Source: JAAYCT01 sp964499575
Lineage (GTDB): Bacteria; Bacillota; Clostridia; Saccharofermentanales; Saccharofermentanaceae
NCBI GenBank assembly: GCA_964499575.1
Contig: CAZCLK010000011.1
Span: 1 to 50,325, forward strand
Direction of reading: 5' to 3'
DNA length: 50,325 nt
Position numbers and translations under genes: made by a program. A model generated the notes under the pieces. That model had not been told where the DNA came from. It searched no databases and worked only from the letters and a program-made list of their open reading frames with translations. Below, in pieces: positions 27,585-35,361 of the stretch. Each line of letters starts with the position of its first letter. Position 1 is the first letter of the stretch.

Positions 27585-29080
27585 GTGCGCTCCCCTCCTC
27601 CCGGCAATGACGGATCTCCGGGCAACCGAAGGTGATGCTCCGTCGAGCGCTGAAAAAGCCAGGCCGCATCGACCATTTGCTGTTCACCGCCGCTTGGGCC
27701 GATCAGCTGAAGCCCGACCGGCAGTCCTTTCGCGTCAAAGCCGCACGGGATCGACGCCGACGGAAGACCGGCGATATTGGGAAGGACCGTATAGATATCC
27801 CCGAGGTACATCTTGAGCGGATCCGACAGGCTCTCGCCGATCCGGGGAGCCGTTGAGGGAGCCGTCGGCCCGAGAATCAGATCGCAGGAAGAAAAGGCGT
27901 CATCAAAAGCCTTTTTGATCAACGCCTTCGCCTTGAGCGCCTTGATGTAATAAGCATCGTAATAGCCGCTCGAAAGAACATAGTTTCCGAGCATGATCCG
28001 ACGCTTGACCTCCAGCCCGAATCCCTCGCTTCGACTCTGAATGTAGATTTCGGAAAGACTTTCCGCATCCTTCGCGCGGTAGCCGTACTTGATGCCGTCA
28101 TACCGGGAGAGGTTGGAGCAGGCCTCCGCACAGGCGATAATGTAGTAGGTCGGGATCGCGTACTCGACGATCGGAAGTCGAATCGGAAGGATGGTCGCGC
28201 CGAGTTCCCGATAGGTCGTCAACGCCTCCCGGACACGCGCCTCCACGTCGGGATCGAGTCCTTCCCCGAAGTAATCCTCCGGTACTCCGATCCTCAAGCC
28301 CTTTCCGCTGTATGCCCGCGTTTGATCAAGGTCGATCGGCGCCGTCTTGCCGGTTGTTTGGTCCATCGGATCCTTTCCGGCGATTTGATTCAGGGCCGCC
28401 GCGCAGTCGAGAATATCCCGCCCGAGCGGTCCGATCTGATCGAGCGAAGAAGCGTAGGCGATCAGCCCGTATCGCGAGACGGTTCCGTACGTCGGTTTGA
28501 TCCCGCTGATCCCGCAAAACGAGCAGGGCTGGCGGATCGAGCCGCCCGTATCCGAGCCGTACGCGTAAAAAGTCATTCCGGATGCAACCGATGCCGCCGA
28601 GCCGCCCGAGGAGCCGCCCGGGACACGAGCCGTGTCCCACGGATTTTTCACCGGCCCGAAAAACGACGTCTCCGAGGTCGATCCCATACAAAACTCGTCG
28701 AGATTTGTTTTACCGACCGGCACGGCGCCGGCGGCCTCCAGACGATGAACGACCGTCGCCGAATAGGGCGGAACGAAATCGGCGAGCATCTTCGAGCCGC
28801 AGGTCGTTTGAAGGCCTTCGGTACAAATGTTGTCTTTCAGCGCAAAAGGAACACCGGCCAGCGGTGAGCTCAAATCGCCGGCGCGGATCATTTTTTGGAT
28901 TGCTTCCGCCTTTTCGAGCGCAAGGTCTTTAAAAACGCGGATAAAAGCGTTGAGCAGGGGATCTTTCTTTTCGATCGTATCGAGCGTCGCGCGCGTCGCG
29001 TCAACGCTGGTCAATTCGCCTTCGCGGATCGCTTTTCCGACCTGAAGGGCGGTCATTTTCATGATTTCATCGGATCTCAT
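27581..29080 (-). CDS. gatA: Asp/Glu-tRNA amidotransferase subunit A, copy 1 (catalytic)
   Basis: 499 aa from the ATG at 29080. GatA is the amidase that releases ammonia from glutamine. The full Ser-cisSer-Lys triad is present: Lys82 in GVPFALKDNICTEG, cis-Ser157 in VPGGSSGGSAAS and nucleophile Ser181 in GSDTGGSIRQP. The C-terminal part (RRIMLGNYVLSSG, LGDIYTVLPNIAGLPSASIP) is standard. The start has GAGG upstream at 11 nt; an ATG six codons further in is possible. It is 49 bp after gatC1 and overlaps gatB1 by ATGA. It serves as the active reference for the degenerate paralogue upstream. Confidence 0.97.
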   Translation of the reverse strand: MRSDEIMKMTALQVGKAIREGELTSVDATRATLDTIEKKDPLLNAFIRVFKDLALEKAEAIQKMIRAGDLSSPLAGVPFALKDNICTEGLQTTCGSKMLADFVPPYSATVVHRLEAAGAVPVGKTNLDEFCMGSTSETSFFGPVKNPWDTARVPGGSSGGSAASVASGMTFYAYGSDTGGSIRQPCSFCGISGIKPTYGTVSRYGLIAYASSLDQIGPLGRDILDCAAALNQIAGKDPMDQTTGKTAPIDLDQTRAYSGKGLRIGVPEDYFGEGLDPDVEARVREALTTYRELGATILPIRLPIVEYAIPTYYIIACAEACSNLSRYDGIKYGYRAKDAESLSEIYIQSRSEGFGLEVKRRIMLGNYVLSSGYYDAYYIKALKAKALIKKAFDDAFSSCDLILGPTAPSTAPRIGESLSDPLKMYLGDIYTVLPNIAGLPSASIPCGFDAKGLPVGLQLIGPSGGEQQMVDAAWLFQRSTEHHLRLPGDPSLPGGGERT

Positions 29081-29129
29081 ACGGTCTGTTACCTCTTGTT
29101 CATGCGTTGGCCGGACGGAAGGCTCGATA

Positions 29130-29459
29130 TTACTCGACCGCCATCGGCACCTTGAAGTACCCGTTCTTCTGCTCGGGAGCGTTCCTGAGGATCGCCGTCC
29201 GGCAGTCGCCGTTGACCGCCTGATCTTCGCGAAAAACCGGCTCCATCGGAACCGTGTGCGACATGGGCTCAACGCCCATTGTGTCCAGTTCGTCCAGTTT
29301 GTCGATGTATACGAGTATATTCGAAAGGTCGCGTTGGGTCCGCTGTTTCTCGTCCTCCGTCAAACGGATCCGCGCGAGTCCCTCGAGATATTCGATCTGC
29401 TCCGGTCCGATCCCGGTCGATTCTCTCCCATCCGATGTCCCGGTGTGCTTCATGTTCAT
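29130..29459 (-). CDS. gatC: Asp/Glu-tRNA amidotransferase subunit C, copy 1
   Basis: 109 aa. GatC wraps around and stabilises the GatA-GatB interface. The family pattern is clear: IEYLEGLARIRLTEDE, DKLDELDTMGVEPMSHTVP, FREDQ and the C-terminal LRNAPEQKNGYFKVP. An N-terminal extension of about 15 residues precedes the usual start. Its ATG overlaps the gatB2 stop codon (ATGA), joining the second gatCAB set to the first. Confidence 0.93.
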   Translation of the reverse strand: MNMKHTGTSDGRESTGIGPEQIEYLEGLARIRLTEDEKQRTQRDLSNILVYIDKLDELDTMGVEPMSHTVPMEPVFREDQAVNGDCRTAILRNAPEQKNGYFKVPMAVE

Positions 29460-30901
29460 CCTTCCCTTCGCCCGTTCAGGAGTGTAATCAGGATTTCCCG
29501 GACTGCCTGCGGGTCCGCCTTGCCGCGCAGAGCCTTCATTGACTGTCCGATCAGGAACTGGATATTCTTCTCGTTTCCGGCCAAATACTCGGAAACCGCC
29601 TTTTCGTTCGCATCGATCACCGCGCGGATGGCCGGCACGAGCGCTTCGCTGTCGGATACCTGCGAGAGACCGTTCTTCTCGATGTATTCCTTCGGGTCCG
29701 CGTCGGATTCAAAGACCGCGGCAAATGTTTTCTTTCCGACCGCGCGGTTGATTTTTCCCCCGGCGATCATTTTCAGGATCTCACCCAGGGAATCCTTATT
29801 GAACTTCATATCCTCCGGCTGCATCTGCGCATCGTTCAGGAGTTTCAGGAGCTCGGTCATGACCCAGTTCGATGCCTCCTTGGGGTTGCCGCATATCTCC
29901 GTCGTCCGCTCGAAAATGTCCACCAGCGCCTTCGATCCCGTCAAAATATCCGCGTCGTATTCCGGAAGCTCGAAATCGCGGATATACCGCGCTCTCTTTT
30001 CTTCCTGAAGTTCGGGGAGCGTTTCGCGGATGCGCCGGACATAATCCTCGCCGATGATGACGGGCATCAGATTCGGGTCGGGAAAATACTTGTAGTCCTG
30101 CGCGTTTTCCTTGTTTCTCATCGCGAACGACATGTTTTTGTTGTCGTCCCACCTTCGGGTCTCCTGATAAAGTGTTCCGCCGGATTCGATCACGTCGATA
30201 TGACGCTCGGCCTCTCCGACGATCGCGCGCGCGATGGATTTAAGGGACGCCATGTTTTTCATCTCGGTGCGCACGCCGAATTTCACGGTTCCGACGGGCC
30301 GGACCGAAATATTGATGTCCGCGCGCATGGACCCTTCCTGCATCTTGCAGTCGGAGACTCCGAGGTACTGAAGTGTCGATTTGAGTTTTTCGAGATAGGC
30401 GATGACTTCCTCCGCCGTTCGAAAATCCGGCTCCGAAACGATCTCGATGAGCGGCACGCTGCAGCGATTGTAATCGACCAGCGCGCAGTCGTCCCAGGAA
30501 TCGTGAACCAGCTTGCCGGCATCCTCTTCGATGTGGATCCGGTTGATGCCGACGGTCTTCGCTTTCCCGTTCGCGAAAATATCCAGGTGTCCCCTTTTGC
30601 ATATCGGGTGATACATCTGGGTGACCTGATACGCGGCCGGAAGATCCGGATAGAAATAGTTCTTCCGGTCAAACCGGCTGAATTCGGAGATCTCGCAGTT
30701 CAACGCAAGTCCCGCGCGAACCGCGTATTCGACGACGCGCCGGTTCAAAGCGGGCAGCGTTCCGGGCATTCCGGCACAACCTTCGCACACGTGCGCGTTT
30801 GCCTCGTCTCCGTACCGCGCGGAACAGCCGCAGAATATTTTCGAATTCGTAGAAAGTTCGACGTGGACTTCAATGCCCATCACGGTCTCATAGTTCGTCA
30901 T
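29456..30901 (-). CDS. gatB: Asp/Glu-tRNA amidotransferase subunit B, copy 2
   Basis: 481 aa, closely similar in layout to copy 1. The cradle motifs are kept: GIEVHVELST, the zinc-site pairs CGC and CEGC, FDRKNYFYPDLPAAYQVTQ, HIEEDAGK and VDYNRCSVPLIEIVSEPD (Ser for the Gly of copy 1). The YqeY-like tail (FLIGQSMKALRGKADP) is also intact, so kinase and tRNA-binding functions are probably retained although its partner GatA2 lacks amidase residues. The start has AAGGAG and lies 32 bp after gatA2; the stop overlaps gatC1. Confidence 0.95.
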   Translation of the reverse strand: MTNYETVMGIEVHVELSTNSKIFCGCSARYGDEANAHVCEGCAGMPGTLPALNRRVVEYAVRAGLALNCEISEFSRFDRKNYFYPDLPAAYQVTQMYHPICKRGHLDIFANGKAKTVGINRIHIEEDAGKLVHDSWDDCALVDYNRCSVPLIEIVSEPDFRTAEEVIAYLEKLKSTLQYLGVSDCKMQEGSMRADINISVRPVGTVKFGVRTEMKNMASLKSIARAIVGEAERHIDVIESGGTLYQETRRWDDNKNMSFAMRNKENAQDYKYFPDPNLMPVIIGEDYVRRIRETLPELQEEKRARYIRDFELPEYDADILTGSKALVDIFERTTEICGNPKEASNWVMTELLKLLNDAQMQPEDMKFNKDSLGEILKMIAGGKINRAVGKKTFAAVFESDADPKEYIEKNGLSQVSDSEALVPAIRAVIDANEKAVSEYLAGNEKNIQFLIGQSMKALRGKADPQAVREILITLLNGRREG

Positions 30902-30933
30902 CTGTCACTCCTTCCGTCGAGGGGGGATCATTC

Positions 30934-32394
30934 TCAACATGTTCCTTCGACCTTTCCTGCCGTTTTCTCTGCCTTCGCGCGCATAAAAGCCTCACCCGCT
31001 CCGACGATCACCGCTTCCGAAAAATGCGGTCCGATGATTTGAAGTCCGATGCCCGGGCTTTGTGCATCCTCTGCGCAAGGAACCGAAGCGGACGGCAGGC
31101 CGGCAAGGCTCGCCGGCACGGTGAAAAAGTCCGACTCAAACATGGATACCGGCCCGTACCCGCCGGCTAAATGAGCGCCCGAGGGGGATACCGGCCCGAC
31201 GACGATATCGAATCGTCCGAAGGCGGCCTTGAATCCCGCGGCAATCATCGCCTTGATTCTCAAGGCCTTGAGATAATACTCCTCATAATGACCGGAGGAC
31301 AAAAACAGATTTCCGAGCATAATCCGCCTCTGCGCATCCGCACCGAAGCCCTCGGTTCTCGATATTTCGTACACGTCCGCCAGCGTCTCTGCCCCGGGTG
31401 ACCGGTACCCGTACTTGATCCCGTCGAGGCGGCTGAGATTGGTCGAAGCCTCCGCGCAAGCGATTGCGGCGTACGCGGGGACCGCGTATCGGATCTCCGG
31501 GAAGGCGAACGTTTCCACCGCGGCGCCCGCTGTCCGGAAAACCTCCAGGGCGGAAAGCAAAGCGGCATTCACATCCGGTTCCGTCGTGGCCTCGAGAAAC
31601 TCCGCCGGAACTCCGATACGAAGTCCCGACAAGGAAAATTTTCCGACCGCAGAAAGGTTAATCGGTTCCGTCGCGGCCGATGTCTGATCCGCCGGATCCA
31701 ATCCGGAAACAATATTCAGAAGCGCGGCGAGATCCGCCATGTCCTTCCCGACCGGCCCGATCTGATCCAGGGAGGACACGTACGCGCAGAGCCCGAGACG
31801 GGAAACGGCCCCGTATGTCGGGCGCAAACCGCAAACTCCGGCCTGCGCGCTTGCCTGACGCAACGCGCCCCCGGTGTCCGAACCGAACGCGCAAACCGCT
31901 TCACCGGCCATGACGGCCGCTCCCGAAGCGCCGACGACACGGCGACCGTCGGACGGGTGCTTTGTCGGCCCGAAAAACGATGTTTCCGTCGCCGTACCCA
32001 TTGAAAACTCGTCGATATTGAGTTTTCCGATGACGATCATTCCGGCGTCCTCCAGTTTTCGGACCACGGTCGCGGAATAGGTCGGAATGTAGTTTTCGAG
32101 CATTTTCGAGCCGCCCGTTGTCCGGCGGCCTTCTGTGCAAATATTATCGTCCAGGGCAACCGGCACCCCGGCCAGCGGGGATAACTCTTCTTTGTTATCG
32201 ATCCTTGTTTGAACATCCCGCGCCGCCTTCATCGCCTCTTCCTCGAAAAGGCTGATGTAGCAGTGAAGGTCCGGCTCCTTTTTTCGGATCGAATCAAAAA
32301 GCGCAGAGACACATTCCGGGCTCGTGACCGCTCCCTCGCGGATCATCCGTCCCAGTTCCAGTGCCGTCTTTCGGGTCAGGTCGCAGTTGCTCAT
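30934..32394 (-). CDS. GatA paralogue lacking amidase catalytic residues
   Basis: 486 aa, full length and in frame, clearly homologous to GatA along its whole length (GTATETSFFGP, SSLDQIGPVGKDM, RRIMLGNLFLSSGHYEEYY, LAGLPSASVP). The amidase triad is lost. The Lys of ALKDN is Asp82 (ALDDN). The glycine/serine loop is degenerate and about four residues shorter (VVGASGAAVMAG, about 153-164). The nucleophile of GSDTGGS is Ala177 (GSDTGGA). The Arg and Asp positions linked to glutamine binding in GatA appear kept (AQRRIML, ESDFFTV). It should fold and assemble with GatB/GatC but not hydrolyse glutamine. The start at 32394 follows GGAAGGG. The maintained length and codon pattern argue against a decaying pseudogene. 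Confidence 0.93.
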   Translation of the reverse strand: MSNCDLTRKTALELGRMIREGAVTSPECVSALFDSIRKKEPDLHCYISLFEEEAMKAARDVQTRIDNKEELSPLAGVPVALDDNICTEGRRTTGGSKMLENYIPTYSATVVRKLEDAGMIVIGKLNIDEFSMGTATETSFFGPTKHPSDGRRVVGASGAAVMAGEAVCAFGSDTGGALRQASAQAGVCGLRPTYGAVSRLGLCAYVSSLDQIGPVGKDMADLAALLNIVSGLDPADQTSAATEPINLSAVGKFSLSGLRIGVPAEFLEATTEPDVNAALLSALEVFRTAGAAVETFAFPEIRYAVPAYAAIACAEASTNLSRLDGIKYGYRSPGAETLADVYEISRTEGFGADAQRRIMLGNLFLSSGHYEEYYLKALRIKAMIAAGFKAAFGRFDIVVGPVSPSGAHLAGGYGPVSMFESDFFTVPASLAGLPSASVPCAEDAQSPGIGLQIIGPHFSEAVIVGAGEAFMRAKAEKTAGKVEGTC

Positions 32395-32425
32395 TCTTTC
32401 ATCCCTTCCTATCCCGGGAACCTCA

Positions 32426-32713
32426 TTACTCCAGGGTTTTCGGAACTTTATAATGTCCGTTCTTTTGTTCCGGCGCGTTTTCGAGAAGGATGTCTCTCCG
32501 ATTCATATTCGTCACCTCATCCTCGCGGAAAACATTCGTTACCGGGAAAATGTGATAGAGCGGTTCAACGCCGTCGGTATCGAGTTCCTTCATGACGTCA
32601 ACCCGCGAAAGAAAAGCCTCCATCCCGGAGACCGCCTCGTCGCGCGCGGCACCGGAAAGCTTGAATTTGCTTTGATCTTCCAGATTAGAAATCAAATCCT
32701 GCGATATTTTCAC
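32426..32713 (-). CDS. gatC: Asp/Glu-tRNA amidotransferase subunit C, copy 2
   Basis: 95 aa from a GTG at 32713, seven nt after GGAGG. The C-terminal half matches GatC (KELDTDGVEPLYHIFPVTNV, FREDEV, LENAPEQKNGHYKVPKTLE); the N-terminal helix region is more divergent than in copy 1. It is the first gene of the six-gene gat cluster and lies 31 bp before gatA2. Its ribosome binding site and start are part of an imperfect 33-nt direct repeat. Confidence 0.9.
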   Translation of the reverse strand: MKISQDLISNLEDQSKFKLSGAARDEAVSGMEAFLSRVDVMKELDTDGVEPLYHIFPVTNVFREDEVTNMNRRDILLENAPEQKNGHYKVPKTLE

Positions 32714-32775
32714 TTCATCCTCCGATCACGGCTCAATGATCCTTTCGTTTCGTCCTGCGATCACGGCTCATTGAT
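32708..32775 (-). repeat. Imperfect direct repeat in the gatC2 leader
   Basis: Copies at 32708-32740 and 32743-32775 are identical at 28 of 33 positions with a 35-nt period. The start-proximal copy contains the working GGAGG and GTG start; in the distal copy these have become GCAGG and ACG. It looks like a local duplication of the translation start region. Confidence 0.8.
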
Positions 32776-32790
32776 ACGTATAACTTAAAA

Positions 32791-32819
32791 ATTTTATCAC
32801 GGGCACTCCCCGAACGCAA
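32791..32819 (-). promoter_or_regulatory. Promoter of the gat cluster
   Basis: TTGCGT (32814-32819), 17 nt, TAAAAT (32791-32796) on the minus strand, about 78 bp before gatC2. The leader of about 70 nt is too short for a T-box riboswitch. Confidence 0.65.
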
Positions 32820-32820
32820 G

Positions 32821-32867
32821 AAAAAGCCCGTCCGCAGAAGGCCGGGAGCGGCTCCCCTGCGGACGGG
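32821..32867 (-). terminator. Terminator of the prsA-like/alcohol dehydrogenase operon
   Basis: Minus strand stem CCCGTCCGCAG / CTGCGGACGGG (11 bp, with a further inner hairpin GGGAGCCGCTCCC in the loop) followed by CTTTTT. It lies about 45 bp after the dehydrogenase stop and directly before the gat promoter. Confidence 0.9.
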
Positions 32868-32911
32868 TCATGTGCGGATTGATTTTCAGAAAACGCACAC
32901 CGGTGCGGCGT

Positions 32912-34087
32912 TTACTTTTCGAACATCATTCCGTAGATCTCAGCGGCCTCCGTCGCTCCGACCGGTACAAAACTGCCGCGCGTTCCACCGTCCAACTCCA
33001 GGTGTTCGACCAGGTACGGAATATCTTCTTTCTTTCCGCCGATCTCTTCCATGCGAACCGGAAGTCCGCACGAACGCCAGAATTGCTCAAGACGGGTGAT
33101 ACCCTTGAGCGCAGTCCGCTCCGGATTGAAAAAATCCATCTCGCATCCGAAAACGCGGACCGCGAGCTGAGCGAAGCGCATGACATCGTGGCTCATCGTA
33201 TATTTCATCCACGCCGGGAAAACGACCGCCAGGCCTGCGCCGTGCGTGACGCCGTAAAGCGCTGACAATTCGTGTTCCAGCGCATGACTGCACCAGTCCT
33301 GTTGGCGGCCGACGCCGACGATGTTGTTGTGCGCAACCGTCCCGGTCCACATGATGTTCGCCCGTGCGTCGTAATCATTCGGATCGGACAGGACCTTCGG
33401 CACCTCACGGAGCATGGACAGCAGGAGTCCCTCACACAGGCGGTCCGTTGTCTCGACATTACGGGTATTCGTAAAATACCGCTCGAAAATGTGCGCCATG
33501 ATATCCGCGGCGCCCGCCGCCGTCTGGTACGCCGGCAACGTCTGTGTCAGCGCCGGATTGAGGATCGAAAACACCGGACGGATCAAATCGTCCGAATATC
33601 CGCGTTTATACATGCCGTCCGTCTTGGTGATCACGGAACTTTCGGAGCCCTCCGAACCCGCGGCGGCAATGGTCAGTATGGTTGCGACCGGAAGTGTCTT
33701 TTCCGCGCTCGCCCGCCCGCCGTAAAAATCCCAGAAGTCCCCTTCATAACAGGACCCTAATCCGATCGCCTTCGCCGAGTCGATCACGGAGCCGCCGCCG
33801 ACCGCAAGAATGAGGTCGACATCCTCTTTACGGCACAACTCAATCCCCTCGTAAACCAAAGTATCCTCCGGGTTCGGCTTGACGCCGCTCAACTCGACAA
33901 ACACAAGACCGGCGTCGCGCAGAGATTTCCGGACGCGATCCAGAAGTCCGGAGCGTATAACGGAACCGCCGCCGTAATGGACTAAAAGTTTCTGTGCGCC
34001 GATCTCTTTCGCCAAAGAACCGACCCGGTTCTCCGTTTCTTTTCCGAAAATAAACCGGGTGGGGCTGTGAAATTGAAAATTATCCAT
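32912..34087 (-). CDS. Iron-containing alcohol dehydrogenase (BdhA/YqhD type)
   Basis: 391 aa. NAD(P)-binding signatures GGGSVIRSG and AVGGGSVIDSAKAIG are seen, and metal ligands lie in AGAADIMAHIFERYF (Asp, His) and HALEHELSALYGVTHGAGLA (two His), with IGGKKEDIPYLVEHL near the end. These enzymes reduce aldehydes such as butyraldehyde to alcohols in fermentation. The gene starts three nt after the stop of the PrsA-like gene, an unexpected pairing, and ends at a strong terminator. Substrate range cannot be fixed from sequence. Confidence 0.94.
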   Translation of the reverse strand: MDNFQFHSPTRFIFGKETENRVGSLAKEIGAQKLLVHYGGGSVIRSGLLDRVRKSLRDAGLVFVELSGVKPNPEDTLVYEGIELCRKEDVDLILAVGGGSVIDSAKAIGLGSCYEGDFWDFYGGRASAEKTLPVATILTIAAAGSEGSESSVITKTDGMYKRGYSDDLIRPVFSILNPALTQTLPAYQTAAGAADIMAHIFERYFTNTRNVETTDRLCEGLLLSMLREVPKVLSDPNDYDARANIMWTGTVAHNNIVGVGRQQDWCSHALEHELSALYGVTHGAGLAVVFPAWMKYTMSHDVMRFAQLAVRVFGCEMDFFNPERTALKGITRLEQFWRSCGLPVRMEEIGGKKEDIPYLVEHLELDGGTRGSFVPVGATEAAEIYGMMFEK

Positions 34088-34090
34088 ACA

Positions 34091-35227
34091 CTACGCCTCC
34101 TTCAACATAAATCGATCATCCTTTGCCCACTCCTCGATCATGCCGAAAAGCGCGTTCTGAGCAATCGTCTTTTTCTGCTCCTCACCGGCCTCGGCCGTTC
34201 CCACGAAATACATCACATGAAATCCGAAATCCGTGCGGACAATCTCCTTGTCGCCGACCGCTCTTGCCGGGTCAAAGCACCACTGCTCGAACTCCTTGAC
34301 CATCTCCCCTTTGGAAACAGTGTATTCGGCGGATTCGAGCGCCGTCCCGTCGCGGGTATGCTTGTCCCCGATCAAAACCATATCATCATATGCGTTGATT
34401 TGAAGAAGTGTGTTTTCGGCATCCTCGAGCGCCTTGGCGATTTCCTCCTCCGTTGCGTCCTGCTCGCGCAACCCGTTTCTCGGAGCGGCATACAGGATGT
34501 GGCGGACCATGGGAAGCGCAAGTTCTTCCGCGGTATACGTGTAATTTGCCATATAATCGGAAACATACATATCCGCAAGGTACATGGCTTCAACGATCGC
34601 CTTGAACCGTTCGATCGTCATATCGTCGCCGCAATACTGTTCGAGATATCCGTCTCCGGTCATGCCCATCGCCTTGGCTGTTTCGTCGATCGTTTTCATT
34701 TGCTCGTCGATTTGCGCCTTTGAATCCTCCGAAAGCGCCATCCCGACGTCTTCGGCCAACGCGCAGAGGATGTAGTTGCTCCGGATGTTCTCCTCGACAT
34801 ATCCGACCAGATAATCCCCCCATGTTCCGGAACCGTTCTCGGTCAGGTCACAGGTGGCGGAAAGGTCGAGCATTCCGCTCTCATCTGCGGGATAGTATCC
34901 GTATTGAGCATACGTCGAAAGTTCTTGAAAAGCCGATACACAGTTATAATTGTATTCGCCGGCACTTATGGTCTTCTCGCCGATCGAAAAGGTCCGATTC
35001 AGAAGCGCGACAAACTCCGGAGCATACATCTCCTCGAGCGTCTTCGGCTCGGTGACAAACACCGGTGTTGTCACTCCGACGGTTTCTGACGATGTCGCGG
35101 TCACCGACGAAATCGGGGTCGTAACCGCTGTTTCTTTTTTATCGCATCCGGAAAGTACAGCCGGAAATATAGCGACGATTGCGGCAATCAACGTAAGGGA
35201 AAGAATTTTTTTAGGCATTTTGTCCAT
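34091..35227 (-). CDS. PrsA-like foldase lipoprotein (parvulin-type)
   Basis: 378 aa. The signal peptide ends in the lipobox AVLSGC, so it is anchored outside the membrane. A Ser/Thr/Val-rich linker (about 30-60) precedes a SurA/PrsA-N-like helical region. The parvulin domain spans about residues 240-360: MVRHILYAAP, then DKHTRDGTALESAEYTVSKG, EFEQWCFDPARAVGD and TDFGFHVMYFVG. It helps exported proteins fold, probably as a peptidyl-prolyl isomerase. The start at 35227 follows AGGAGAAAC. It is coupled closely to the downstream dehydrogenase gene. Confidence 0.88.
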   Translation of the reverse strand: MDKMPKKILSLTLIAAIVAIFPAVLSGCDKKETAVTTPISSVTATSSETVGVTTPVFVTEPKTLEEMYAPEFVALLNRTFSIGEKTISAGEYNYNCVSAFQELSTYAQYGYYPADESGMLDLSATCDLTENGSGTWGDYLVGYVEENIRSNYILCALAEDVGMALSEDSKAQIDEQMKTIDETAKAMGMTGDGYLEQYCGDDMTIERFKAIVEAMYLADMYVSDYMANYTYTAEELALPMVRHILYAAPRNGLREQDATEEEIAKALEDAENTLLQINAYDDMVLIGDKHTRDGTALESAEYTVSKGEMVKEFEQWCFDPARAVGDKEIVRTDFGFHVMYFVGTAEAGEEQKKTIAQNALFGMIEEWAKDDRFMLKEA

Positions 35228-35271
35228 GTTTCTCCTCTGGATAGTTTTGATCAGACGGGTCGGATATTGGC

Positions 35272-35280
35272 ATTATAGCA
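35272..35280 (-). promoter_or_regulatory. Extended -10 promoter of the prsA-like gene
   Basis: Minus strand TGCTATAAT, an extended -10 element about 45 bp before the start. No good -35 is visible. Confidence 0.5.
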
Positions 35281-35361
35281 TATTCTTTGTATTCGGCAGG
35301 CGCTCATCCTCGGCAAATCAGCGGCAAATGGTTGTCGCCCGCTCCGCCTCATAATGAAGAT

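Noticed and set aside
30934..32394. gatA2 as a pseudogene or sequencing artefact
   Set aside because: The frame is uninterrupted, the length is normal, the flanking gat genes are intact, and the changes fall specifically at catalytic positions while the core is conserved.
32714..32790. T-box riboswitch before the gat cluster
   Set aside because: The predicted leader is only about 70 nt and lacks a recognisable T-box sequence and terminator.
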